Below are positions 21,998 to 37,264 of a stretch of 64,000 bases of DNA, piece after piece. Position numbers and translations under genes: made by a program. The notes beneath the pieces are model-generated. The model saw only the letters and a list, made by a program, of their open reading frames with translations, did not search any database and had not been told where the DNA came from. Numbering within the stretch: the first letter of the stretch is position 1; every line of letters starts with the position of its first letter. The stretch covers positions 23,304,486 through 23,368,485 of the forward strand of contig NC_135355.1 in the NCBI RefSeq assembly GCF_051622035.1, given 5' to 3'. Source of the stretch: Arctopsyche grandis (lineage: Eukaryota; Arthropoda; Insecta; Trichoptera; Hydropsychidae).

Positions 21998-24900
21998 ATG
22001 TCAAGTAAACATGAAGAAATTGTGCAAATGTTACTTAGAACCAACACTAAACAATATCAAACATCAATTTTCAAACCATTTCCATCTCTTGAGTTTGAAT
22101 ACTTACTTATATAATAAAACCAAATCAAATTCGACTAATGAGAATGTTTTTAATATAAGTTTTTAATTTTTTTAGTGATGATTTTGTTAAAAAAATCGAT
22201 AAAAATATTCCAACACTTTCGAGAACTTCATTCATGTTACCTGATGAAATAATTAACAATCCTACAGAAAAGATACGCAGATTTAACTCGGCTCTCATGC
22301 TAGTCGATGTGTCAGGTGGGTTAATACATATGTATGCTAGGTAATTATATAAGGTAGGTTTAGTTAAAAATCAATAGCATTAATGATAATTACAAACCAG
22401 ATTCATCACATTGATCGTAACGCGCTATGCCACTATTCTAATAGCCCTTTTGTTAGGATTCACCGATCTCAGCGAAAAGTATACTAAAATGAAAGATGGT
22501 GTATCACGATTGACTCAAGAATTAAACTCCTATATCGGAGATATGGTTGCAGAAATATTATCTATGAAAGGAGATTTGCTTAAATTTGCTGGTGATGCTT
22601 TTCTTGCCATGTGGAAAAGCACACATGAACTTTCCATGGACAATGCGGTGAAAGCGGCAATTGATTGTGCTCTACTTATTCAAGAGAAATTTGGATTTTA
22701 CAAAACGGATATCGAGACTATTTTAAGAGGTACAATTTAAAAATCATTCCATTAAAGATTTCAATTATATAAAATAATTTAATTAATTTTATGCATTATT
22801 ACTAAGTCAAAATAGTAATAGCAGCCGGAGAAACAGATTTTTATATACTAGGAGATAGTAAATATTCAACCTATATAATTCTCGGAAAACAAATATCAAA
22901 TCTAAAGGTTACAATTTATTTACAGCAATATTTAAATTTGCATATACAATTGTGTGCTTTATATTTTATATAATAAATCAAAAGTTTCACACAGATTGTT
23001 GAAAAGTTTTGCACTGCTGGCGATATACTAGTCACGGCGAGTGTTTGGAAATATATGAATATTGGGCAATATTCAACTATTAAAAAGACAAATGGAACGC
23101 ATATGAAGATCGAAGGCATTACTAAGACGTGGAAACGCACTGAACTTATGATGGGAGGTACACAAACAAAAATTAGCGTCAAACCATAGATATAGAATAA
23201 CCATAGATGCGCCCTTACGAACATTTTTGGTCGGAGATTTTGTCGCCATTAACTGAGGGGTGCGGGGAAGTGGTGAAAAAAAGGAAGGACGCAGCGGTCG
23301 GCAATCAGTTTATGTATATATTTATTTATAACTTTATTTTATTGGACACTCCGCGTGACAGTAAACCAAACTAATAAAGCCATATTAAGAAAAAAATATT
23401 TAGCTATCCACACTATATTAAACTACAAATCTATGTTACTATAATAAAACCATCATTAACTATTACAATATTTAAACATTAGTAACTTCTACAAGCATGC
23501 ATTTAATAAAACCTATGGCAGAGGTTGTCGACCGCTGTTCCATCACTGCATAGAATCGCGCCGATATTATGCAGTAATGGAACAGCGAACAGAAGCTAAC
23601 TAGCTACTGAGAGTTGGATCATGCACTACTTTGTTTGTGCGTGGTCCAACAGGGTGACCGGTTTAGAGCGTAAGGGCGCATCTATGGTTATTCTATATCT
23701 ATGCGTCAAACCCATTGATTGTACTCGATGATGATGACTAATGTATGTATAATAAATCACAGGACGAGAGCTTCTGAAGCAACAGGGAGTCGAGACGTAT
23801 AAACTAAGACACTTCGTTCCGAGGGAGGCACAGTTCAAACTCCAAGCTGAAATACGATCACTTGTTGTGATATGCATCAACATCATAGCGACGCCAAACA
23901 GTTTTGATCAGCTAAACGCAATCTACTGTACCATCACAAAGTAAATCACTGAATGCATTATAAATCAACTGGTAAACAACGCAAAATTGCGCAATAATCG
24001 TTGCCACACAAATCGCGAATACGGAATATCTGGCACTCAAGTTTCCGATAGTATAATATTTCGTATTATTATATTATATGGGTAGCTTTCGATCGATAAA
24101 GTTTTTGAGTGACACATATGTTCCGTGATCGAGATTTTAGTGACGTGCGCTTTTTGCGGAATAATCACCGAACCAAATCAACTATGTGAAAATCTTGTTC
24201 TTAGAATTCATAAATGATACGCTCAATACTTCACAAAATTAGGTATTCCGTTTTGTTATCTGCTAATCATTCGAAGACATCAAATTAAAATGTTGTAAGT
24301 TTGTCAAGGAAATTAAGATTATTATAGGAATGCTTAATTTTTTCTAAAATCTTAATCTATAATTTGGAAAGAGACTTTCGATTGTTTCGAGTATGTATGT
24401 ATCCTTCGTCGTCGTCGTCCGTAGATCGGTGACGTCATCGAACACGTGATTCGATTTTTTTTTTCGATCCATAGGCGCCGATTTGTTTTTTTCGATTCAA
24501 TGGATTCATCCCCGCGGGGGCGCAAGGCGAGTAGTTTCATGGGGCCCCGCCAGGGGCGCCACAAGGGGCACAGCCCCGTGGGGCCCCGAAGAGGCCGCAG
24601 CCTTATGGGGCCCCGAAGGGGGCGCAGGGGGGCGAAGCCTCATGGGGCGCATCCCCATGGGGCCCCAAAGGGAGCGCAGCTTTATGGGGCGCAGCCTTAT
24701 CGGGCGCAGCCTTATGGGGCGCTGCCTTATGGGGCGCAGCCTTAGGGGCGCCGCCTTATGGGGCGCCGCCTTATTGAGCTCAGCCGCATGGGGCCCCGAA
24801 GGGGGCGCAGGGGGGCTGGGGGCGCAGGGGGGCTGGGGGCGCAGCCCCATGGGGCCCCAAATGGGGCGCAGCCTTATCGGGCGCAGCCTTATGGGGCGCA

Positions 24901-27900
24901 GTCTTATTGAGCTCAGCCGCATGGGGCCCCCAAGGGGGCGCAGCCTCATGGGGCTGGGGGCGCAGGGGGGCCCAGCCTCATGCGCAGCCTTAGGGGCGCC
25001 GCCTTATGGGGCGCCGCCTTATTGAGCTCAGCCGCATGGGGCCCCGAAGGGGGCGCAGGGGGGCGCAGCCCCATGGGGCCCCAAAGGGGGCGCGGCTTTA
25101 TGGGGCGCAGCCTTATCGGGCGCAGTCTTATGGGGCGCTGCCTTATGGAGCGCAGCCTTAGGGGCGCCGCCTTATGGGGCGCCGCCTTATTGAGCTCAGC
25201 CCCATGGGGCCCCAAAGGGGGCGCAGCTTTATGGGGCGCAGCCTTATCGGGCGCAGCCTTATGGGGCGCAGTCTTATGGGGCGCTGCTTTATGGGGCGCA
25301 GCCTTAGGGGCGCCGCCTTATGGGGCGCCGCCTTATTGAGCTCAGCCGCATGGGGCCCCGAAGGGGGCGCAGCCCCATGGGGCCCCAAAGGGGGCGCGGC
25401 TTTATGGAGCGCAGCCTTATCGGGCGCAGTCTTATGGGGCGCTGCCTTATGGAGCGCAGCCTTAGGGGCGCCGCCTTATGGGGCGCCGCCTTATTGAGCT
25501 CAGCCCCATGGGGCCCCAAAGGGGGCGCAGCTTTATGGGGCGCAGCCTTATCGGGCGCAGCCTTATGGGGCGCCGCCTTATTGAGCTCAGCTGCATGGGG
25601 CCCCGAAGGGGGCGCAGCGGGGCGCAGGGAGGCCCCAAAGGGGGCGCAGCCTTATTGGGCGCAGCCTTATGGGGCGCAGTCTTATTGAGCTCAGCCGCTT
25701 GGGGCCCCGAAGGGGGCGCAGCCTCATGGGGCTGGGGGCGCAGGGGGGCCCAGCCTCATGCGCAGCCTTAAGGGCGCCGCCTTATGGGGCGCCGCCTTAT
25801 TGAGTTCAGCCTTATGGGGCGCAGTCTTATGGGGCGCTGCCTTATGGGGCGCTGCCTTATGGGGCGCAGCCTTAGGGGCGCCGCCTTATTGAGCTCAGCC
25901 GCATGGGGCCCCGAAGGGGGCGCAGCCTCATGGGGCTGGGGGCGCAGGGGGGCCCAGCCTCATGCGCAGCCTTAGGGGCGCCGCCTTATGGGGCGCCGCC
26001 TTATTGAGCTCAGCCGCATGGGGCCCTGAAGGGGGCGCAGCCCCATGGGGCCCCGAAGGGGGCGCGGCTTTATGGGGTGCAGCCTTATCGGGCGCAGCCT
26101 TATGGGGCGCAGTCTTATGGGGCGCTGCCTTATGGGGCGCAGCCTTAGGGGCGCCGCCTCATGGGGCTGGGGGCGCAGGGGGGCCCAGCCTCATGCGCAG
26201 CCTTAGGGGCGCCGCCTTATGGGGCGCCGCCTTATTGAGCTCAGCCGCATGGGGCCCCGAAGGGGGCGCAGCCCCATGGGGCCCCAAAGGGGGCGCGGCT
26301 TTATGGAGCGCAGCCTTATCGGGCGCAGTCTTATCGGGCGCAGTCTTATGGGGCGCTGCCTTATGGAGCGCAGCCTTAGGGGCGCCGCCTTATGGGGCGC
26401 CGCCTTATTGAGCTCAGCCCCATGGGGCCCCAAAGGGGGCGCAGCTTTATGGGGCGCAGCCTTATCGGGCGCAGCCTTATGGGGCGCCGCCTTATTGAGC
26501 TCAGCCGCATGGGGCCCCGAAGGGGGCGCAGCGGGGCGCAGGGAGGCCCCAAAGGGGGCGCAGCCTTATTGGGCGCAGCCTTATGGGGCGCAGTCTTATT
26601 GAGCTCAGCCGCTTGGGGCCCCGAAGGGGGCGCAGCCTCATGGGGCTGGGGGCGCAGGGGGGCCCAGCCTCATGCGCAGCCTTAAGGGCGCCGCCTTATG
26701 GGGCGCCGCCTTATTGAGTTCAGCCTTATGGGGCGCAGTCTTATGGGGCGCTGCCTTATGGGGCGCTGCCTTATGGGGCGCAGCCTTAGGGGCGCCGCCT
26801 TATTGAGCTCAGCCGCATGGGGCCCCGAAGGGGGCGCAGCCTCATGGGGCTGGGGGCGCAGGGGGGCCCAGCCTCATGCGCAGCCTTAGGGGCGCCGCCT
26901 TATGGGGCGCCGCCTTATTGAGCTCAGCCGCATGGGGCCCTGAAGGGGGCGCAGCCCCATGGGGCCCCGAAGGGGGCGCGGCTTTATGGGGTGCAGCCTT
27001 ATCGGGCGCAGCCTTATGGGGCGCAGTCTTATGGGGCGCTGCCTTATGGGGCGCAGCCTTAGGGGCGCCGCCTTATGGGGCGCCGCCTAATGGAGCTCAG
27101 CCGCATGGGGCCACGAAGGGGGCGCAGCCTTATGAGGCGAAGCCCTAAACGGCAACTGATCATGGGGGCGAAGCCCTAAACGGCATTTAATCATGGGGGC
27201 GCGGAGGGGCGAAGCCCTAAAAGGCATTATCTAAAGGGGGCGAAGCCCTAGACGGCAATCAATCATGGGGACGCGGAGGGGCGAAGCCCTAAAAGGCAAC
27301 TGATCATGGGGGCGAAGCCTTAGACGGCAATTAATCTTGGGGGCGCGGTAGAGCGAAGCCCTAAAAGGCAAATGATCATGGGGGCGAAGCCCTAGACGGC
27401 ATTTAATCATGGGGCGCGGAGGGGCGAAGCCTTAAAAGGCATCAGCTAAGGGGGGCGAAGCCCTAAACGGCAATTGCTCATGGGGGCGTGGAGGGGCGAA
27501 GCCCTAGAAGGCAAAGGCTCAGGGGGGCGCCGGGGGCGAAGCCCTAGAAGGCAAAAAAAATCGTTTTTTTTTTTTTTTCAAATTTTTTTATTTATTTTTT
27601 TTTATTAAATGTTTACTATTAGCTTAGTCATGTTTAAGCGGTTTATATTATAAATACTGAGCGAAGCCGGGTAATTCAGCTAGTCTAATATATAATTTGG
27701 AAATAGACTTTGTATGTATGTATGTATGTATGTAAGTATCCTTCGTCGTCGTCGTCCGTAGATCGGTGACGTCATCGAACACGTGATTCGATTTTTTTTT
27801 TTCGATCCATGGGCGCCGATTTGTTTTTTTCGATTCAATGGATTTACCCCCGCGGGGGCGCAAGGCGAGTAGTTTCATGGGGCCCCGCCAGGGGCGCCAC

Positions 27901-30896
27901 AAGGGGCGCAGCCACGTGGGGCCCCGAAGGGGCCGCAGCCTTATGGGGCGCAGTCTTATGGGGCGCAGCCTTAGGGGCGCCGCCTTATGGGGCGCCGTCT
28001 TATGGGGCGCCGCCTTATTGAGCTCAGCCGCATGGGGCCCCGAAGGGGGCGCAGCGGGGCGCAGGGGGGCCCAGCCTCATGGGGCGCTGCCTTATGGGCC
28101 GCCGCCTTATGGGGCACAGCTTTATGGGGCGCAGCCCCATGGGGCCCCAAAGGGGGCACAGCCCATGGAGCCCCGAAGGGGGCGCAGCCCCATGGGGCCC
28201 CGAAGGGGGCGCAGCTTTATGGGGCGCAGCCCTATCGGGCGCAGCCTTATGGGGCGCAGCCTTATGGGGCGCAGTCTTATTGGGCGCAGCCTTATGGGGC
28301 GCTGCCTTATGGGGCGCCGCCTTATGGGGCGCAGCTTTATGGGGCGCCGCCTTATGGAGCTCAACCGCATGGGGCCCCGAAGGGGGCGCAGCTTTATGGT
28401 ATATTAATTTTTCAAATCAGCTATATTATTTTTTTTTTTTTTTTCAAATTTAAAATTTTTTTTTTTTTTAAATTAAATGTTTACTATTAGCTTAGTCATG
28501 TTTAAGCGGTTTATATTATAAACACTGAGCGAAGCCGGGTAATACAGCTAGTTATTTATACATAAAAGTTATTTTATTTCTAAAGATGTTATCTAACTGT
28601 CCTGAAAATTTACTACTTAGGACCTCTCATCTTTAAGATCTTGAAATCTGATAAACATTGTTTGTAAAATAATTTTCAGGAATATAGTAAAATATGGTGG
28701 CAGCGTTAACAAATTATCATTCTTCGACAAGGATTTAATGTTCTTGATAATGTTTGGAGTGAAGGGTTTCAAGTCTGAGTTGGAAGCCCAATTCGCATTG
28801 AAATGTGGACATAGAGTCAGAAAAAAATTATTAGAAATTCAAGGAGTCGTTTCTGTTTCCGTCGCTATAACATCAGGTATTGGATATATTTGATCAACTG
28901 AAAATATGTACATAAATAAATTTACTGTTCTTAATATTTACTTATGTAAGTATACAAGACATATGTATGTATATCCAGGAAATGTATATTGTGGCATTGT
29001 GGGTCATCCTCAAAGGCAAGAATATACTGCTATCGGTTTGACTGTCAATAAGGCTTGTATTTAATAAATTTTCACTTTAAAGAGATCTAATATTCATTGT
29101 ATAAATATATATATGAATAATGTCCACCTTCATACTAATCAGGCTGCTAGGATGATGATGACGTATCCAAATCAAGTGACATGCGACAAATCTACATTTT
29201 TAAACAGCAAACTTCACAAAGCCAATTTCATTTTGTTGAAAACAAAGTACATGAAGGGAATTACTCAAGTTGGACTTCTTTACGAGTTTCAAAATATTGA
29301 ACAGTAAGTTTTCTCGAATGATTCATATTATAAGATTTCGTGTACGGTGTTTACATACATTGTTGTTCCGAACACAGACACAAATTTATAGATGATAAAA
29401 CCCCCATGTTTGGAAGAAATAATGAATTACGCCAATTGAAAAAAAAAATTAATGATTGCATAAATAAAGAAAATGTAACTGAGAAGAGTAACGTGATCAT
29501 ACTTCGTGTACCTAAAGTTTTTCTTGTTTTACCATGCTTATAAAGCATCTACATTTACAAACATATATGTATGTATACTGAAAATTAAAATATTTTAGGG
29601 GGAGGCGATGCTTGGAAAAACAAAACTTCTTAGAGAAACACTAAAATATATCCCAGATGATATCGAAATAAATAGAATACATCTTACTTTGGAAGACAGA
29701 CATGTACAATGAAGACTTTTATTTATTTGAACATGTACCCTAAAATGTTTAATTATTTTATATAATCTAATTTTTACAGAAAAATTATAGTTTCATAAGA
29801 TGTATATTCGAACAAAAATTAGGTCGATTTTCTAAAGAACTCATGAAAAATATCCAAAAAATTACTCAAAATAATCGAAAAGCAACAAGCAAGTTACATG
29901 TCTTAAATGCGATATTTGGGACGAAATTTCCTGTGAATCCTGATTTTATAATATTGTCTGAATTGGAAATCAAAAAAGTAACAACTGAAATATTAGATAT
30001 CATCTGTTCACAAGTAATATTAAAATTCTCAAATTTTTGTAATTTAAAAATAATATCTACTCCTGATTGGTTTTACGCATATTAGGTGTTTTCTAAGATC
30101 TATGTGATAGCAGTCGTCGGAGCAATTTACATTGATAACAAATCATCACATATATTTTCTGCAATAGCAAACAATAAAAATCTAATAATATTGATGACTT
30201 ATGATAATCATAAAGTTATTCGAGGAACAGATAACAAAGAAATATTAAACTTTTGCACAGTTCTTAAGCTCGAAGGCATTGATCGATCGTTTAATTCTGA
30301 CATCGTCTGTAACCTGCTTAACGTTCAAGGGATTACACCCGAACTAGAAAGGTAATTATCGTCATCATCAAGTCTTTCACCAACCACTGTCGAACGAATG
30401 TCTAACTAATCTTCTCTTATACATATTACATATCCTTCATTCTATAAATTTTATTTAGTTAGAAAGGTTTTAATTACGTGTTATTAATAATGCATACTTA
30501 AAATGTGTAATTTGGATATAAAAACATGGATGTGTCAAATTTAAGCTTGATCCAAGTCAACAGTGACAAAACCCCAGGTTGGATTGAAAATTTTATATGG
30601 ACTCTAGTGCAAGAAGGTCAAATAACCATAAGGTTAGCACATTACAAACCAACTTTCGATATTTTCAGACCGATTGTTAATAAAATTAATATATTAAGGT
30701 CACTGCAACAAGATGATCCAAGATTGTCGAGTGTAATGATGCCGTTCAGGTGGCATTTTAACGAAGATGACGAGATAGAAAGGTTTTCAAAATTTTTACC
30801 AGACGCTGACAGCTCGCCTAATTGTTGGCTCGTTTTCAAATCAAATTATATAGTAAAATAATAACAACATAAAATTATCTACTACATACATACATA

Positions 30897-30979
<83 letters not shown>

Positions 30980-33107
30980 GTGATAATGTATTAAATTTAT
31001 AGACTAATTTGACAGCCATTACAACCCGTGTTATACACAGCCATGACGATACAAAAGTGCACGTTGCAACGTTGCAATCTTCTAATAAAGAACTTATAAT
31101 TAAACACACTTCTCCGTTGGAAGGTGAGTCTGGTTGAGGTTATTGTGGGCATATTAATTATTAATTTTCACATCAAGCAATGTTTTCGATGTTTAATTTT
31201 TCAGTGTTGTTTTTGAATATTTATGATAGTTTGACCACATTTGAACAATTGACTCTAAAGTGTGCATCTATTTTGGGAGAAAATTTTACAAGGGCCCTAT
31301 TGTTTAAATTGTTAGAAGTAGTTATTAAAGCAACATCAATAACTCACAGTAAATATTGTCATAAATTTTAAATAATTAATACATATAATATAAGATTTTC
31401 CAAGTACAATTTACCATCGAGTTCATTTAAAAATATGTATGTCAGATGCTGAAGACGTTTTATTTTATTTGCATTGAATAAAAACACTGGATGTTTTTCA
31501 GATACAATTAATTTTGAGAGAAGTTACTCTTCGGCTATAGTTAGCCTATTTAAAAAAAAGATTTTGAGATGCGCTGCAGGAGACTTTACCGAAAATGAAG
31601 AATATTTATTGGCTAAGCCGTTGTCCAATAACGAAGAAGTAATCGTAGAAAAGCAAATGATATGTTACTGTAAAGGACTAAATTTTCAATCGAAATTTTC
31701 AACCACAAATACAGCTAGATTGTTTTGCGGTTATATGAGATTTTGTTATAAAGATTATTACAAAACTACTTACACTTCATTAACAGAAAATCAAAAGGTA
31801 AATGGTAACAATATTATTAATTTCTAAATGCATTAAAAATAAGTCACAATTAAACGTTATAGCAATCATATCACACAATTGCATATTGTATACTGAGCGA
31901 ACATTTACGGCAACTTCAAATTGAATCACTCGAAACAGACTATCACAAAGTATCAAAAGAATTTTTAACAAATATTTTGAATAACGAATTTTCTACGGAA
32001 AAGATTTTTGTAAACACTGTGAATGTACACAATCAAGAAAACTTACATGATGCAATAGAAAAGGGTTCCTTCCTCATTGTTTTATTTTCATAATTTCTTA
32101 TCATATAAAAAGTTTTTTTTAAGTTATACATACATGTGTTTAATATTTAAGGTGATTCCAAAAACGTATCTGAAAAATGTACATGTGAAATTATTTTTGC
32201 TATGTACACACAAATTGTAAAACATTGTCTGGAATTGGGTAATACATAAAGCATCACAGCAAACTTGTTTTGTTTTATTCTGTTCATATTTAATTATTTA
32301 AGGTAATTTTTTAGACAAAGTCTACAAAGCTTTAGAGACTTTTATTGAATACATTGGTATAAGCATTAAGCTTGGAAATATTCCTCAAGCAATGGAAATA
32401 ATAGAGGTTGCTGAGAAACTAGTGCAAGTTAGTATATTTAGTTAATAACTAATATTTTATAACGTATTAATTTAGCTGAAATATATATATAATATAAAAC
32501 GCAGAAAGAAAATTTATCTACAACGGATTGGTTTAAAGAGATTCCCAGATGGCAAAAAGATATTCTACTTGGCACAATTTATTCACTGAAAGGACACGCA
32601 ATGTTGAAATATAAAAATTTTGACAGGGCAAAATTATATTTATATACAGCAATGAAATCATTCAACGTATCTTTGCCAACTAAAATGCATGTATCTCCAC
32701 AAATAAAATATATTTACTTCTATTGTTCATCATAATATTTGATTTGCTTTTTTCTTCGTTTACAGAAATTTATTCAATTTGAAAATATCCAATATTGCAT
32801 TTAATTTACGCTTTTTAAACAAATCGCAAGAGGTTTTTGGTATAACTAAACTACTTTTCAAGCTGATTGTGGAAACATTGTGTCATTTATTTGAATTATT
32901 TGTTGTACGTTTTCAATCAAATAGTTAAAAAATAATTACATACATAAATAAATTTTAATTGCTTTCCTTAAGGAGTTGGAAGACTGGAAAATGGCTCTCA
33001 TGGTAGCCAAGAGATCATATAAGTTGACTCTGAGATTGAATAAAGATAATCCATTGGTACATCAATCCAAGAAAAACTTATTAATAGCAAATTCACATTT
33101 AAAATAA
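21998..33107 (+). CDS. ADCY10: Soluble adenylyl cyclase (ADCY10-like)
   Basis: About 23 exons, ~1,280 codons. Exons in order: 21998-22092, 22176-22315, 22457-22729, 22816-22907, 22995-23157, 23763-23940, 28680-28876, 28979-29052, 29143-29303, 29378-29516, 29599-29703, 29780-30013, 30086-30351, 30564-30852, 31003-31123, 31205-31348, 31502-31797, 31863-32064, 32152-32238, 32303-32427, 32505-32690, 32766-32904, 32973-33107. C1 has ALMLVDVSGFTDLSEKY and LLKFAGDAFLAMW, which contain the two metal-binding Asp positions. C2 has CGIVGHPQRQEYTAIG and AARMMM. A P-loop (GEAMLGKT) and an NTPase/TPR-like region follow. The product makes cAMP and is bicarbonate-regulated in known members. Exon 8 to 9 uses a GC donor. 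Exons 21 and 22 do not join in phase. Intron 6 holds two Helitrons. Confidence 0.85.
23186..23702. mobile_element. Mutator-like MITE with 10-bp target duplication
   Basis: Exact flanks GCGTCAAACC (23176-23185 and 23703-23712). Perfect 34-bp inverted ends begin ATAGATATAGAATAACC and run to GCGCCCTTACG. It is 517 bp and non-coding, in intron 5 of the adenylyl cyclase gene. An internal stretch (GGTCGGAGATTTTGTC to GAGGGGTGCGGGG) is shared with the element at 57002-57227. The 10-bp duplication suggests MULE-type integration. Confidence 0.88.
24530..27130. repeat. GC-rich 15-bp minisatellite with higher-order duplication
   Basis: The monomer is GGGCGCAGCCTTATG with variants (GGGCGCTGCCTTATG, GAGCTCAGCCGCATG) interspersed with 12-bp GGGGCCCCGAAG-type units. 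Because 15 and 12 are multiples of three, several frames on both strands stay open, but the products are simple repeats and no gene is claimed. Segments around 25316-26175 recur at about 26214-27090, offset by about 914 bp, so a block duplicated recently. The array is far richer in G+C and CpG than its surroundings. Confidence 0.93.
27130..27550. repeat. Second tandem array, GGGGCGAAGCCCTA motif
   Basis: About a dozen units of GGGGCGAAGCCCTAAACGGC followed by a variable AT-rich spacer (ATTGATCATG-like), spaced about 30-35 bp. The core GCGAAGCC is the same octamer found in the Helitron 3' terminus (GAGCGAAGCCGGG). Confidence 0.88.
27684..28551 (+). mobile_element. Non-autonomous Helitron B, directly abutting Helitron A
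   Basis: Begins TCTAATATATAATTTGGAAA at the base after the CTAG of Helitron A and ends GAAGCCGGGTAATACAGCTAG|T. It is 868 bp. The interior (about 27850-28400) holds a shorter version of the same 15-bp GC-rich array. The head-to-tail junction has no intervening base apart from the T shared as insertion-site T and first base of B. Confidence 0.87.
30898..30978. repeat. (TA)n microsatellite in an ADCY10-like intron
   Basis: About 80 bp of TA dinucleotides between exons ending at 30852 and starting at 31003. Confidence 0.95.
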
Positions 33108-33292
33108 TTTCCCACTATATTAGACAATTATAATTCTAAATTATCATTATGGTTACGTAAAAGTATACTATAAGTAAAATTAAAAAAAAAAAACACTTAA
33201 ATTTTCTTAATGTATATTTATTTTATTATAAAAATTTTAATGACATTATCAGCGATATAAATGAAAAAAATTGTTAGAAAAATGAAAATTAA

Positions 33293-36982
<3,690 letters not shown>

Positions 36983-37264
36983 CCCAATATCCGAATATCA
37001 CGATCGGAGACTCGAGGCCTCAACTCAAAACTGACGGCTGACGAGTGACTGGTGGATTCGAAGCGGCGACTCACGCACCGCTCTTAACGATATTATTCAC
37101 GACCATTACGCATCACAATTCTCGAGGTCCCAACTGGCAGACTCACTTTTTGGCCACGATATAGGATTAAAACGATTAACCATTGCTCCTTTAGATATGC
37201 ATTACCTATTTAACGCCTTCTTGGATACTTCAAAATTACTTGCGCCTCGCCTGGGACACCAATT

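Larger units (their letters stand above)
24356..27683 (+). mobile_element. Non-autonomous Helitron A carrying a GC-rich minisatellite
   Basis: Starts A|TCTATAATTTGGAAAGAGAC and ends GAAGCCGGGTAATTCAGCTAG|T. A palindrome GTTTATATTATAAA lies upstream of the 3' terminus. It matches Helitron B in its first ~180 bp (including TGACGTCA, ACACGTGAT and GGCGCCGATTTG) and its last ~90 bp. The interior is almost entirely GC-rich tandem repeat. No Rep/helicase coding. It lies in ADCY10-like intron 6. Confidence 0.85.

Noticed and set aside
24530-27550. Arrays as a CRISPR locus
   Set aside because: Eukaryotic context, no cas genes, and the units are contiguous or variant minisatellites, not repeats separated by unique spacers.
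24446-28453. Long overlapping open frames (GRSLMG, GAALWG, RLRPIR repeats) on both strands
   Set aside because: They follow from a 15-bp/12-bp tandem repeat with few stop-forming triplets; no domain, start context or splice logic.
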